Shown: piece by piece, positions 38,597-49,559 of the stretch
Layout: each line of letters begins with the position of its first letter
How positions within the stretch are numbered: position 1 is the first letter of the stretch
From: Rhizopus arrhizus
Lineage: Eukaryota > Mucoromycota > Mucoromycetes > Mucorales > Rhizopodaceae
Direction: 5' to 3'
NCBI GenBank assembly: GCA_024220505.1
Contig: JAKZZE010000010.1
Span: 1,364,001 to 1,428,000, forward strand
DNA length: 64,000 bases
Notes under the pieces: generated by a model
The model's database searches: none
Told to the model about the DNA's origin: nothing
Seen by the model: the letters and a program-made list of their open reading frames with translations, nothing else
Translations under genes and position numbers: made by a program

Positions 38597-39230
38597 ATGC
38601 AAGACACCCCACATAAAAGACTTTATGATAACGAAAGTATAGCGTACGATTTTCCTAGAAAGAGGTTTATATCAGAAGAGAATTTTGCAAAAGACATGGC
38701 AGCCATGTCACTTAATCACAGCAGCAATTGCAATCCTAAGGGTAAATTTATTTTTCTGTAAAAGCCTTTTTCTAATGTTTTTTATGTACAAAGAATATGA
38801 CGGAAGACGGACTATCTACAATATAAGCAACTTTATGCAAACAGACAAAGGGAATAATGTGATAAGAATTGACGATATTAACAAATTTCTCGCTGAAAAT
38901 AAAGACGATGACAGTAGCTTTATGTCGCTTGCAGTTGATCATAAAACCTTCATTGATGATGTAGACTCTGGACTTCCTTTAGAAATAGATCCTGGTGATT
39001 CAAAGCCAAGAGTTCCCGATTTTATATTGAGCGACAATGTGTAACTATTTATCCATCCAAGAGCCCTTCCCCCCCCCCACAACTAATACACTAATAGGCC
39101 TATTGATCCTAGGGATAAAATTGCTTTAGAGGACATAATGAAACATCAGCAAAATGATCATAATACTCGTATAGAAGTCCTCAATGAACCTTCTGTGTAT
39201 TCAGTTCCAATAGATATGGAGCTTGATTAA
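38597..39230 (+). CDS. Unknown small acidic protein
   Basis: Three exons: MQDTPHKRLYDNESIAYDFP through NCNPK; EYDGRRTIYNISNFMQ through ILSDNV; and PIDPRDKIALEDIMKH to MELD, TAA at 39228-39230. About 175 residues, acidic and hydrophilic, with no signal peptide or membrane segment. A basic patch (FPRKRF) near the N-terminus could be a nuclear localisation signal. The first ATG directly follows a TTCTAG acceptor-like site after a T run, so a 5' UTR intron is possible. I do not recognise the family. Confidence 0.6.
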
Positions 39231-39384
39231 ATATTGTAAGTTAAAGAATAAAAGTCTTTTGTATAAACATCACAGTTATGTAAAAAGAACATGCTTTTAT
39301 CAGTAAACCATACTATAGTACCAATGTTAATTTTTAATTACAACAATAGTTTATTAAACAAGATGACATTGTATGTCAAGGCAA

Positions 39385-40880
39385 CTATACATAATAATCT
39401 CGGCTTGCTAGAATTTGATTCACTGTCAACTTATTTTGTGGAGAATGATAGTGCTGAGCAGTAACATACTCATGCAAACAACTCATTGGATCCGTAAAAT
39501 CTATAAAGATAATGTTAGTGGTTGAATGTATAAAATTAATTTAGGACAACTTCACCAAGTGTATTTTTTGCTTCACATGAACATCTATTTAAAAGGTTTT
39601 CTTGCTCTGGACAATGCTCATATATACTGTGTTTGTATCCAATATCATTAAAGAAGTGAATCTCTTCTTTCTTGAGATAGAGCGCAGCAAATATAGAGTG
39701 TATAGGTGCATCGCCCCATCTTTCGTAAAAGAACCCCCCAGTCTTGTCAAGATATGTAAACAAAGCTTGGTATGCCTCTGTATGCCACAGGTCTAGTCTA
39801 GCAATTTCAAAGTTTGTCCAAAAATGACACAGATTATATTCACTGCCATTTTCATCTGTAACAAATCGATATAGGCTTTCCGTGGCCAAGTTTGGGAAAT
39901 AGTTGTTTCCTTGTTTGGTTGCGTCGTGAACGAATCCCCTAATTGATTCCCAAAGTGTTGCAATTGTTCCTGAATGTTCTTTAAAAGAAATATTAAAAGC
40001 TTTTGTGGTATTTAGCCACTAAATTAGCTCTCAGTACCATTTTGTCAACTTTATTTTTTTTTTCTTTTACCGTATTTCTTGTTATTTTTCTTCATATAAA
40101 GGAAAGGATCATAATCTAGTTCACAATAATATCTTACATCAGGCTCTACTCTCCAATAATATTCCAGATTAAGGCTCAATACGAGAGGATGTCTCCAAAA
40201 GAAGCCACTAAATTATTTTTGATGAGCACCCATTTTTGTGCGGTTACATAAAAATACATTTACCTTTGAAAACGACACATGTGTCTATAGCTCTCACTTG
40301 TTCCGTAAGGCACATAAGCCAATTGCTCACGACATAAAGCTGCTTTTTCTTGATCAATCCAATCAGGATAGCTCCACATAGTTTCATTTACAAACCCATA
40401 GTGTGTTTTACTTGAAGCAAGTGATGTAGTAGCTGAAATAAACTCTTCTGTGAATGGTTCTTCATTCAAGAAAACCCAAGGATAATTGAATTTACGGTTG
40501 AACCTATCCTCTAAAGCCTAGCTCAATACACTTTCCGCTGCTTTTTTACCCTATAGCTTACCAACATCTCGCATGGATTGCAGCATACCATTCAATTCAG
40601 AGTTTCGTACAAGGACAATAAATGCAGCTCTTTGACGCTCAGTTGTGTTAGATGGAGCTGGCAAAGTAACCGTCAAACCATTCGATATATACGGCGGTCC
40701 TACAGTATACGATTCAAGTGGCTTATTATCAGCAGAATTCCAAAAGACATTGGTAGCAGCAGAAGTCAGTGTGCTTTTATAAAAAGTGGAATGTTGACCA
40801 AAATAGTAGAAAAGTGTACCAAGTATATATGCAGCAAGTCCTACTTGTAATAAGAAACACGAATATCGGCGAGGGCCCAT
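39385..40880 (-). CDS. GT15 alpha-1,2-mannosyltransferase (KRE2/MNT1/KTR family), paralogue 1
   Basis: Type II Golgi protein: short cytosolic MGPRRYS, signal anchor [20 protein letters not shown], stem region with a Thr/Ser-rich stretch, then the catalytic domain. Family motifs: [13 protein letters not shown], (after a splice near 40553-40508) [59 protein letters not shown] with the acidic pair, [28 protein letters not shown], and [16 protein letters not shown] last exon (about 39500-39385) gives PMSCLHEYV and ends ASRDYYV. About five introns. These enzymes add alpha-1,2 mannose to O- and N-linked glycans. It is in tandem with a second GT15 gene. Confidence 0.9.
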
Positions 40881-41146
40881 TTTGATAGATAAAAGAGAGA
40901 GGGAAAAAAAAAAAAGAAAAACAAAGGCGGTTTATGATCATGGAATACTATTGTTTAGAGAATTTAGACCTGCAGGAACCAAAACAATAAATTTAATATG
41001 TGCCTTTTTTAGAAAAAAATTCCAGCTCTTTTTAATCATAAAAAGTGATTCGATGTAGAACTTGGCAGTGATGTATAAATATTTATAAAAACGAATCATT
41101 TTGACCACATAGCCTATATATTAAACGTTTAGTACGACGCTCATAC

Positions 41147-41158
41147 TTTTTTTTTTTG

Positions 41159-41203
<45 letters not shown>
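41147..41203 (+). repeat. T11-G-A45 homopolymer pair
   Basis: Eleven T, one G, then 45 A in the spacer between the two GT15 genes. No flanking target duplication seen. The A run has the same length as the one at 1380-1424. Confidence 0.9.
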
Positions 41204-41204
<1 letters not shown>

Positions 41205-41673
41205 GAATGTGTATCATTCTATTAAATTTATAGTATCAGTGTAGTCCTCTAATGGATGACTGCTCCTGTTGAATATCTTAAAAAATACTGTCAACAACTG
41301 TCTACTATCAATTAGTTACTACTACCTAATATGTTCATAGATCACTTGCTGTTGCATTTTTGCCAATTAATTTTTAAGGATAGTAGTTTTTTATGCATAA
41401 ACAAATGAATTAAATCATCGTCGGGAATCTCTTGGAAGACCCTAATTTTAGAGTAGAATAGTTGGTTTATGAATACACAGCCAAAAATCAGACCTTAAAA
41501 CTTGGGTTATTTGAACCCAAGTTCTTCTTATTTCTTTTGTTATACACAAACTCAATATTTAATAATATATAAATAAAATGAGCTTTATTATTGTGGGTAA
41601 TTGTTACATTTTTAGTTATAGAATATTGTAAGAAAACGTGCTCAATGCTTTTTGTTCTCGCATTAAAATCTAT

Positions 41674-43255
41674 CTAATAGTCATCTTTATTTGGAAGGGT
41701 AACAATGAAACTTGATGCTGTCCTATTCATGACTTCTAAAAACCGAGGAGTACATGACCCAGGGTTTATATCTAAATGATACATTAGTTGACATAAATCA
41801 GGTTATATAACTAAATACTCACCGAAGGTTGTTTCAGGATCACAATAGCATTTGCTCTGCAGGAACCATTTTTCTTCAGTTGGACAGTGTTCGAAAAAGT
41901 CATGCTTATAACCAATATCATAAAACCAATGAACATCTGATCTTTTCAGCATAAGTGCAACCGCTATTGAGTGAACGGGTGCATCTCCCCATCTAAGTAT
42001 TGATAGACGGTTAAAGAGAGAGGACAAAAGACAATAGATTTGTTTCCATTTACCTTTCGTAAAAGAAGCCACCAGCTTGATCCAAGAACCTGAAATAAGA
42101 CTGATATCCTTCTGATCGCATAAATTTTACAGATGCAATCTATATTATTTGATTAGTAGTGTGAATCAGTGTACCCTTCAACTATCGTAATACCTCAAAG
42201 TTACTCCAAAAATGACAAAGATTATAAGACCATCCACTGTCATCACTAATTAATCCCAGTAAACTATCTTTTCTCGTACGCGGATAAATGTATTGAGGAT
42301 AAGTTTGAACATATTTTCTAGTAGCCTCCCACAATGTAGGAATAGTTTCAAAATATTCTCTTAACGCTACTGTAAAGCCGTACTTAAGATTCCTTTCTTG
42401 CATCAACCTAAAAGGATCGTAATCTATATCACAGGAAAATTTCACTCCAGGCTCTACACGCCTAGATATATAAATAATGTATAAGATCAAATTGTGCTTA
42501 TAACACTACCCATCATTATTATTTACTTACCAGTAATAATCCAAATTGTCAAGTAAAGGATGCAGCATAAAGAAACCAGACTGATATCTACACATGTGTC
42601 TGTAGCTTTCACTTCCACCATATATAATGCCACGATCCTCCAGCTCTTGTCTGCATTCAGCGGCATATTCTTGATCTATCCAGTCAGGATAACTCCAATG
42701 TTCTTTAGGAACCAAACCATAATGAACTTTCGCACTAGTCATCATTGCTGTCAAATTTTTAAACTCTTCAGTAAATGGCTGTTCATTCAAAAATATCCAA
42801 GGATAATTATATTTATGATTAAACCGCTCTTCTAAATAACGCATAGAGGACCTTAGAGCATAGAGTTCACTATTTCTCGCTAGTACAACAAAAGCAGCCT
42901 TCACACGAGGTAAACTAGTGTCTGTCAATCTTTGATACTCCAGTTCTTCAGGAGATAATTCTTCATCTTCATCGTCCGTTTCTGCAATTGCATCAGATAA
43001 TTCTTTCCATTCCTCTCTTTCTCCTTCTTCCTGATAAGCCTTTGCAAAATAATCATTGAGACCAGAGTGCTGTTGAAAATGTTGTGCCTTGCTCTTTAAT
43101 AGATCATAACACTCCTTTGATGAATTACAGTAAGAGTTGTTGTCTGAGAACTTGAATTTATAAATTAGAAAAGTACCAATTAAAGCAGAGAGGAAGACAA
43201 TCAGTCGGATTATGGTTTTTGTTGAACGTAGCTGTCTTTTTTGCATACGTATCAA
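41674..43255 (-). CDS. GT15 alpha-1,2-mannosyltransferase (KRE2/MNT1/KTR family), paralogue 2
   Basis: Starts MIRMQKRQLRSTKTIIRLIV with a signal anchor (LIVFLSALIGTFLIYKF) and a longer acidic stem (AETDDEDEELSPEELEYQ) than its neighbour. Catalytic motifs: [107 protein letters not shown] and WFYDIGYKHDFFEHCP. The final exon ends TLPNKDDY, TAG at 41674-41676. Introns lie near 42524-42465, 42195-42140, 42052-41998 and 41821-41760. Same direction as paralogue 1, about 0.8 kb apart, clearly a tandem duplication that has since diverged in the stem and tail. Confidence 0.9.
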
Positions 43256-45238
43256 TGAATAATAGGGTAAGGAGAAGAAGAAGGAGAGAAAAGGAAAAGT
43301 ATAACAGAGTCACATTCCTTTTTGCTCTTTTTAATTTTTTCTTTTCTTTTCTCTTTCTGTCAATGCTTCCCCTCTCTCCTTGCACAAGGCATTAAGGAAT
43401 GTAAATCAATGTATACTAAAACGAAAACGAATTTTATTACTTTAATACAAAGCATAAAGAAAGCCTACAATTCACTGAAGCAGGAAGAGACATTCTTTAT
43501 GTCCACAATGACTTCATGTTAGCATGAGAATCGCTAATTCTTTATTGGTTTTTTAAATATCTACCTTTGATAGAAATTTATGTTTGTTTATACAAATAAA
43601 TTAAAATGCAAATCTGGAACGCATATTTCACACAGTAATCGGAACTGGAATTCAAATATCTTCATAAAGTGTTCATATTATTTTGACTGTATTAAGCCAT
43701 TTGGCGTTGTCAAAACTAAGAGGGCGATGTATTTATGCTGTTATTGATTCATATCATTCTCATAATCATCTTATATGTCTTTGGCTGAAACCTACAAAGG
43801 GTTAAAGCCAAAAGGTACGAAAGAAATAAGATCATTACTGGTTTAAAATAAAAGCCCAAGGCTACTTTATAGATGGTGAATAATGAACTTATCGTAAGTC
43901 TAAGAGACACACCCATTAATCTATTCGTGCTGACATAGGTTTGTGAATGTTGCTTCAATCATATATAATTTTATTTTTTCAGAATGCAATATCTGTATCT
44001 CCTATTTGTTTAGTTTATATGCCTTCATTTGAAAATACAGCTGCCACTTGTATGTCCTCCTGCTCGGATCGGTTTTCGTCATCAAGACTTTTACTTGTTC
44101 CACGTGGCTTGATTTCACCATAACCAGTTTTAAGATTGTTTTAGGAGATACTGATAATGTCTTAGAGTGCTATCTTGTGCTTAAAGATGACATTTCCTCT
44201 CAAAACAAAGGAAGCTGTCTTCCTATTTTTAAAACTCAACGGATATTTTTTCTTAACGTATAACTGAATTGTTGAGAAGCTTTTTGGTATATAGACATCT
44301 TTTTGGAATAATAGGCGCAACTTTTATTATGGAACTCATTTTGAATTGAGCATAATGATTATCCACTTGACCTCATTGTTTACTTGGCACACAATAATTT
44401 ATATAATACAATTGATTGCATCGATTACACTCCTCATGGACTGATTATCAATTGCCCTCTCTTTCGACTAACTTGGGTCGAATACCCACTTGGTTTGGGC
44501 TCTAGCGTTCCAATCAACAGAAAGAGTACCGCGTCTTCTTTGCTTAATAAGATATCTAAATTGTAGTAAAAATTTGGATAAAATTATTGTGCACCTGGAC
44601 GACGAGAAATCAAGCATATCCGACAAGTATTGTTACGAATACTGATTACTATCTGTCATCGATTTAGTGCAAAATAGTGTTAATATTATTTTTTACTGTT
44701 GTGCTCTAATAATAATATCTTTTTTAGTACACAATAAAAGCCTTCTATTGATGTGATTCGGATTTGAAAGCATCTAATATACAAAGCTTCAGATTCAATT
44801 TCAGTCTTGATTCATTTTAAATTCGAACTCTTCTATCTGTCAATCACTATTTTTTGTATATTGTAGTTCTCAGGACATTAGTTAATTGATTTGGCTATAC
44901 CATCGATAGATATTTTCTTGGGGGCCTCAATTTATAATAATCCTTTTGGCTTGTCACAGTCTCAAGAACAATTTTAGGATCAGCAATTTGGGTCAAAACA
45001 TCTTCCATTAGAGCATAAACCTTGACTCTTGTTAATTATACAGAATTCCTGCCCATCCTCATAAAATAAAACGTTTGTCATTATATTAAAAAAAAATGAG
45101 ATGGATGGATATGAGCTTTGCGATAATTCGGCCTAAAAACCACAAAGTACTTTTCCCAAAACGACAATTAACTCCACTCAAACTGACAAGTTTTATTTTA
45201 CAGCAACTATTTTTCAAAAACTCACGAAACCAACAGTG
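43256..45238. other. 2-kb intergenic stretch with a LINE fragment
   Basis: The left end is the promoter of the GT15 gene. About 44048-44263 has a 71-codon open frame without recognisable similarity. The LINE fragment at 44400-44560 is listed separately. The rest is AT-rich non-coding. Confidence 0.5.
44400..44560 (+). pseudogene. Decayed fragment of the LINE ORF2 endonuclease region
   Basis: Nucleotide similarity to about 60000-60245 of the LINE in this window. Shared blocks include TGGACTGAT(T/C)ATCAATTGC, TTGGTTTGG versus TGGGTTTGG, and CAACAGAAAG.GTACCGCGT, followed by a deletion and then CTTCTTTGC. In the LINE this region encodes TDHQLLSFSINL at the end of the endonuclease domain. The fragment has indels and no ends typical of an insertion. 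Confidence 0.75.
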
Positions 45239-46744
45239 TTAGCTGTGATATGTTTTCTGATTGGGATCGTGGTACGCCTGTTGTGTGGGACTATAATACC
45301 CATGCTGATTAGTATCATGATACATTTGCTGGTTAGGATCATTATACGTTTGTTGAGTAGGGCTATAGTATTCTTGTTGGTTAGGATCATAGTATGCTTG
45401 TTGGTTGGGGTCATGGTACATTTGTTGATTGGGATCGTGATACATTTGTTGATTGGGATCGTGGTACATTTGTTGATTGGGATCGTGGTACATCGGTTGA
45501 TTAGGGTCATAGTACAGTTGTTGATCGGGGCCTTGATGATACACTTCATGTTCATTAGGCTTAGATTCATAATACATTTTTTCTTCTTGTTGAACAACAG
45601 GGTAAGTGACAGCAGCACTAGTGTAGTTTGCATGCGGATCTTGAGAATAAGCAGCTTGTTGATAGCCTGGATGAGGTGAAGAGTTATAGTATTGGCTGGC
45701 AACATCCTGCTGTCCAGCATATGTCATAGCAGGTGAAGCAACGCTATATTCTGCAGTATTGCCCACGGTGAAGCCTTGTTCCGATGTATGAATTTTATGG
45801 CTTTCATTGTTTTCATGATAGAAGTCAGGGTAATTAGCGTTGTCTCCTGTTGTACCGTTTGGCGCAAACAAATCATCCATTGTTCTACTAGTTCGTGTGT
45901 TTTCTGCTTTGCGTTTTCTGCGACGGATCATCATAAATGCAAAGGCTCCAATAATTGTGACACCAGCAATGGCACCGACAATACCACCAACCAATGCTGT
46001 ATTACTGCTACCACCATTTGAAGAACCAGAAGAAACAGCAGCAGCAGTAGAGCTAGGTATACTGCTAGGTATAGAAGAAGATGGTAATCCAGTACTCAAG
46101 ATCATTGAAGATGTAGTTTCCAAATTAAGAGATGATGTGCTAATAAAAGTTGATGAAGGAATACTATTGATTGTGCTGGTTACAGCAACTGATGAAGTTG
46201 CTGAAGCAGCTTGTGTAGTTATAATAGATGTGGTTGGCTGTTGCTGAGCAATAGTGGTTGTAGTCGTGGTAGTAACAGGAGCGACATTAGTGGTTGTGCC
46301 CGCCTTTGGTTGTGTGGTAGTAGTAACAACAGCTGTTGTAGTAGTGGCCTGGGCAGAAGTTTTAGTAGGCTTGTCTTGAGTTGTGGTAGTTTCGGATTTG
46401 CTAGCCGAAGCTTGGGTAGAGTTATCAGAAGAGCCGCCTGCTGCTTTATCTGAAGTTTTAGGGGTTGCTGAAGAATCATTCGATGCTGCGTCCGTTGCAA
46501 CAGCAGCAGCAGAGAGAGCATTACTTCCCTCACTGTCACTATTTGTGGTAGCTTCAGAATTATCTTTTGTAGAAGCAGGCATGGTGAGATGAGGAAAGAA
46601 AAGAAGAAAAAAAAAAAGAATGAAATTATGTGCAACATTAAAAAGAAGGGAGAAGTGAGGGAAGCCTGAGATTATATTTCTTAAAAGTGATTGTGTACCT
46701 TGAGGACGATCTTTCGATTCTTTAAATGGATATTTATCAGACAT
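45239..46744 (-). CDS. Ser/Thr-rich single-pass surface protein with a repeat-containing cytoplasmic tail
   Basis: The open frame runs from MSDKYPFKESKDRPQ (46744), but the second ATG (MPASTKDN, 46582) gives a cleaner start; the segment between looks partly intronic (donor-like GTACAC at 46699). Layout from MPAST: about 200 residues of Ser/Thr/Ala-rich, probably O-mannosylated ectodomain; one membrane helix (VGGIVGAIAGVTIIGAFAFM); a stop-transfer RRRKRK; and a cytoplasmic tail of about 200 residues rich in Tyr, Gln, Pro and Asn. The tail ends in about a dozen YHDPNQQM-type repeats. This resembles the plan of Mid2/Wsc wall sensors and of animal syndecan-like proteins, but no WSC or Cys-rich head is present. 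No cleavable signal peptide is evident from MPAST. Function unknown. Confidence 0.7.
   Translation of the reverse strand: MSDKYPFKESKDRPQGTQSLLRNIISGFPHFSLLFNVAHNFILFFFLLFFPHLTMPASTKDNSEATTNSDSEGSNALSAAAVATDAASNDSSATPKTSDKAAGGSSDNSTQASASKSETTTTQDKPTKTSAQATTTTAVVTTTTQPKAGTTTNVAPVTTTTTTTIAQQQPTTSIITTQAASATSSVAVTSTINSIPSSTFISTSSLNLETTSSMILSTGLPSSSIPSSIPSSTAAAVSSGSSNGGSSNTALVGGIVGAIAGVTIIGAFAFMMIRRRKRKAENTRTSRTMDDLFAPNGTTGDNANYPDFYHENNESHKIHTSEQGFTVGNTAEYSVASPAMTYAGQQDVASQYYNSSPHPGYQQAAYSQDPHANYTSAAVTYPVVQQEEKMYYESKPNEHEVYHQGPDQQLYYDPNQPMYHDPNQQMYHDPNQQMYHDPNQQMYHDPNQQAYYDPNQQEYYSPTQQTYNDPNQQMYHDTNQHGYYSPTQQAYHDPNQKTYHS
45270..45540 (-). repeat. Tandem 24-bp coding repeats (YHDPNQQM)
   Basis: The tail of the surface protein is built of 8-residue units, YHDPNQQM with variants YYDPNQQA, YYSPTQQT and YNDPNQQM. 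Four consecutive units near 45415-45510 are almost identical at DNA level, so copy number probably varies between strains. Confidence 0.9.
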
Positions 46745-46807
46745 TTCAGTTTCCTTTTTTGAAACATGACTGTGACTTTAAATCAATTTGCAGGCTCTTT
46801 CATTGTT

Positions 46808-46819
46808 TCCAAATAAATG

Positions 46820-46852
<33 letters not shown>

Positions 46853-46874
46853 AATGAAATATCCAAATAAATGA
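46808..46874 (+). mobile_element. Short poly(A) insertion with a 13-bp target duplication
   Basis: TCCAAATAAATGA occurs at 46808-46820 and again at 46862-46874. Between them are 30 A plus TGAATGAAATA. A nearly pure poly(A) tail flanked by a perfect 13-bp duplication is what LINE-type target-primed reverse transcription leaves when it aborts just past the tail. Confidence 0.65.
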
Positions 46875-47078
46875 GAATTTAGAGCTTCTAAAATGAGAAA
46901 AGTTTTATCATTCAATTGAACAACCTTTTTCGTACCAACTTAAAAATAATAATGACATTTGTTCATGTGGAAGATTTCCTAATTATAATGATTCTGATAA
47001 GTAACCAGATTTTATACAAGTTTGATGTCAACTATGCGTGAAGTAACTAAAGATGAAGCAGATAATGAGTAAAATACA

Positions 47079-48010
47079 ATGGGAGAGAATAAAAAAGTCA
47101 AAACAGAAGATTTTGCTAAAAGCTTCGCAAGTAACTCTATAAATAACAACAGCAAAAAGCCAATATCCTATAGATCATACACTGACAAGCAGATTATTAA
47201 TTTCATCTCTTTGATAATAAAGATGGACCCTGTAAAGGTTGCTGTAGCAAGAACAGGTATTACACTTCCTACTGCATATCAATTTCAAAAGATGGTGGAA
47301 TGGAAATCAAAAGAGACTGAAGTGATGATCCAGTGGATGACGAGATTGGATGGGTTTTTAACAATATGGATGTTATTGCATCATTTCTAAATTATTGAAA
47401 TGCAATTATTAATTTGGTTGACAAAGAAGGCGAGTTCCAGATTGATAAATACATGCTGGAATTCATTGTATATTTTTACGTGCTTGTTTTAATCCTAAAT
47501 CAGCAAACTTCTTTATAATAAAAGCATTTTGGTGGATCAGTACTTGCTAAAATGTACAGCCATTTCACCTTCTTGAATCAGCAGCTCACAATTGCTTATG
47601 ATAGATTCTTGAAGATGACAAAAGTGGCTTATAGTCTTGTTTTCTGATTCAAATAAAAATATTCTGCTACGATGAACAAGCAAGACTGCTGAAGATTATA
47701 GAAAAAGCTGGCTAAATATCTTTATTTGTCAAATGACAAACAACGCTGGAGAAAGCCTACTTGGATATGGTGTATATAAATGGGAAGTGTGGATAATATA
47801 TTCATGTGTAAATATATCATCAACTTGATAACATTTAGTCAGCGATCAATTAATGCCAATGGAAAGATACTTTCCTTTTCATTTCGGATTAAAGATGATG
47901 CGATTGTGATTATTCTTTTCAAGCTTATTAATCTTTCTCTCTTAGGTTTTAAAATCAATTTTTATATAACAACTTTACATAAAAAAAATATGTATGTTTC
48001 AAAAGGGTAG
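47079..48010 (+). pseudogene. Relic of an IS630/Tc1-type transposase N-terminus
   Basis: The open piece at 47079-47390 reads KPISYRSYTDKQIINFISLI, then VAVARTGITLPTAYQFQ. This matches the HTH lead-in of the transposases at 57683 and 28.6 kb. Downstream frames (47400-48010) are broken by stops and frameshifts but keep pieces such as IDKYMLEFI. No TIR pair found. Confidence 0.45.
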
Positions 48011-49257
48011 CCACCCTCAACTTCTCCCGCTCCTAAGTGGAGCTTTCACAATTTATCAACTTTAAAATTTTAAATATATTACTTCAACTTTCCCTGTTCT
48101 TCTGGAAACATGCTGATAAAGAAGACTCTAGGAGCTTTGCCAATAGCATTAAGAAAGAGATCAACTATAACGGATATCTTTCTTATATCTCAGCTGTTAA
48201 AAACCGGGGCACCACCTGCCCAATTGAATTTTAAAAATAAAGAAAAATGATTATTGAAGGGTTTCAGTAGTAGCTTTCATAGTTAAATCTTTAGAGTCGA
48301 TTTTACAAGCACAAATCAAATACAGTTGTATTTGCACAAATAATCACAAATAAAATCTCTTTTGATTTAAAATCAACAATATTTTTCTTTATTCTTTTCT
48401 ATCCCATCTTATGTTTATTATAATAGCAACATGAATCATTATTTATGTAAAAATGAATACCGACATCTTTGCTTATATTGGAAAACCATCTAATTATTTG
48501 TGATTAGTAATAAGAAAGAAAGATAGCATTTCTTTTTTTACTCTTTTCATGTAAATTCAAGTTTAGCAAGTTCTTTCAAGCACAAAAAGCATATCGTCTT
48601 TTTGAACAAGGTTTCTTTTCTAAGGTATTTAATTCAAAAACAGGTAACATTGTGGCCTACCAAATATTCTACAAAAAAAGTAAAAATGGTATCCACAATG
48701 ACAATCTTATCTTTAAACTTTTTTTTTTTTTTGCATTTTTATTGTCATTTGAATTCAACAAGTTTGAGTTGACGATGAAGACTATTCAACTGAACCAAGC
48801 ATCAAATTTGATCCATTCATCAAGTAAATGAACTACCTTGATATCAATATAACAGCAACAAAGAATTGCCAGCTGAAGTCAATGTTCAGTTATTAACAGA
48901 ACAGAAGTCCCAGATATAAATAACAAGAACTAAAAGACTTTATCAGTAGCCCTATGCATCATACTTCCAGAAATGTATAGTACAGACTTATTCATCAAAA
49001 ACTATTCACTTGATCCAATTTGCACTGAATCATTCCAGAGCATGTAGAACACGAATATTGTCCACTGTACAAATTATCAGAAACAGAGTAGCATATGCCT
49101 TTTACTTGCATTCAAAAACAAGACTTGTGGAAAGCAGCTTTCAAGAAATACTTGTCAAACACTAAAGATCCTAATTGCAGCTCAACATTCCAGAATTTAT
49201 CTACACTTAGACTTTTCAAGTATCACATCTTACATTATCATGACAAGCTTACAATAT

Positions 49258-49290
<33 letters not shown>

Positions 49291-49559
49291 CACAGTCATC
49301 CGATTTGTATAGAAGGCACACTGACATCAATTTTATGAACAGGCTCCTGTCTTGGATGAGATTGTCATCAATCAAATCCAGAAATAACTATTGAAACTAC
49401 CTGCTTAAAATTATTTGTAAATATACTTTGTTTTTTGACAAGTCATTTCCTAAAATACATATCCTTATACTTTTTGATGAGTTTTAATAAATAAAATTTT
49501 CATTCATAAAAAAAAATACAATTCTTTTCTTGCCTAATTAGAAGCAGAAAAATAAAGAC
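48011..49559. other. 1.5-kb gene-poor stretch before the nucleoporin gene
   Basis: AT-rich, with a T30 run at 49259-49288. An open piece of about 55 codons at 49095-49258 (MPFTCIQKQDLWKAAFKKY) ends at that T run; no family recognised. Otherwise nothing is seen. Confidence 0.5.

Noticed and set aside
45236..46453. Several plus-strand open frames opposite the Ser/Thr-rich protein
   Set aside because: They are shadows of repeat-rich coding sequence on the minus strand, with Leu/Ile-rich low-complexity products and no family signature.
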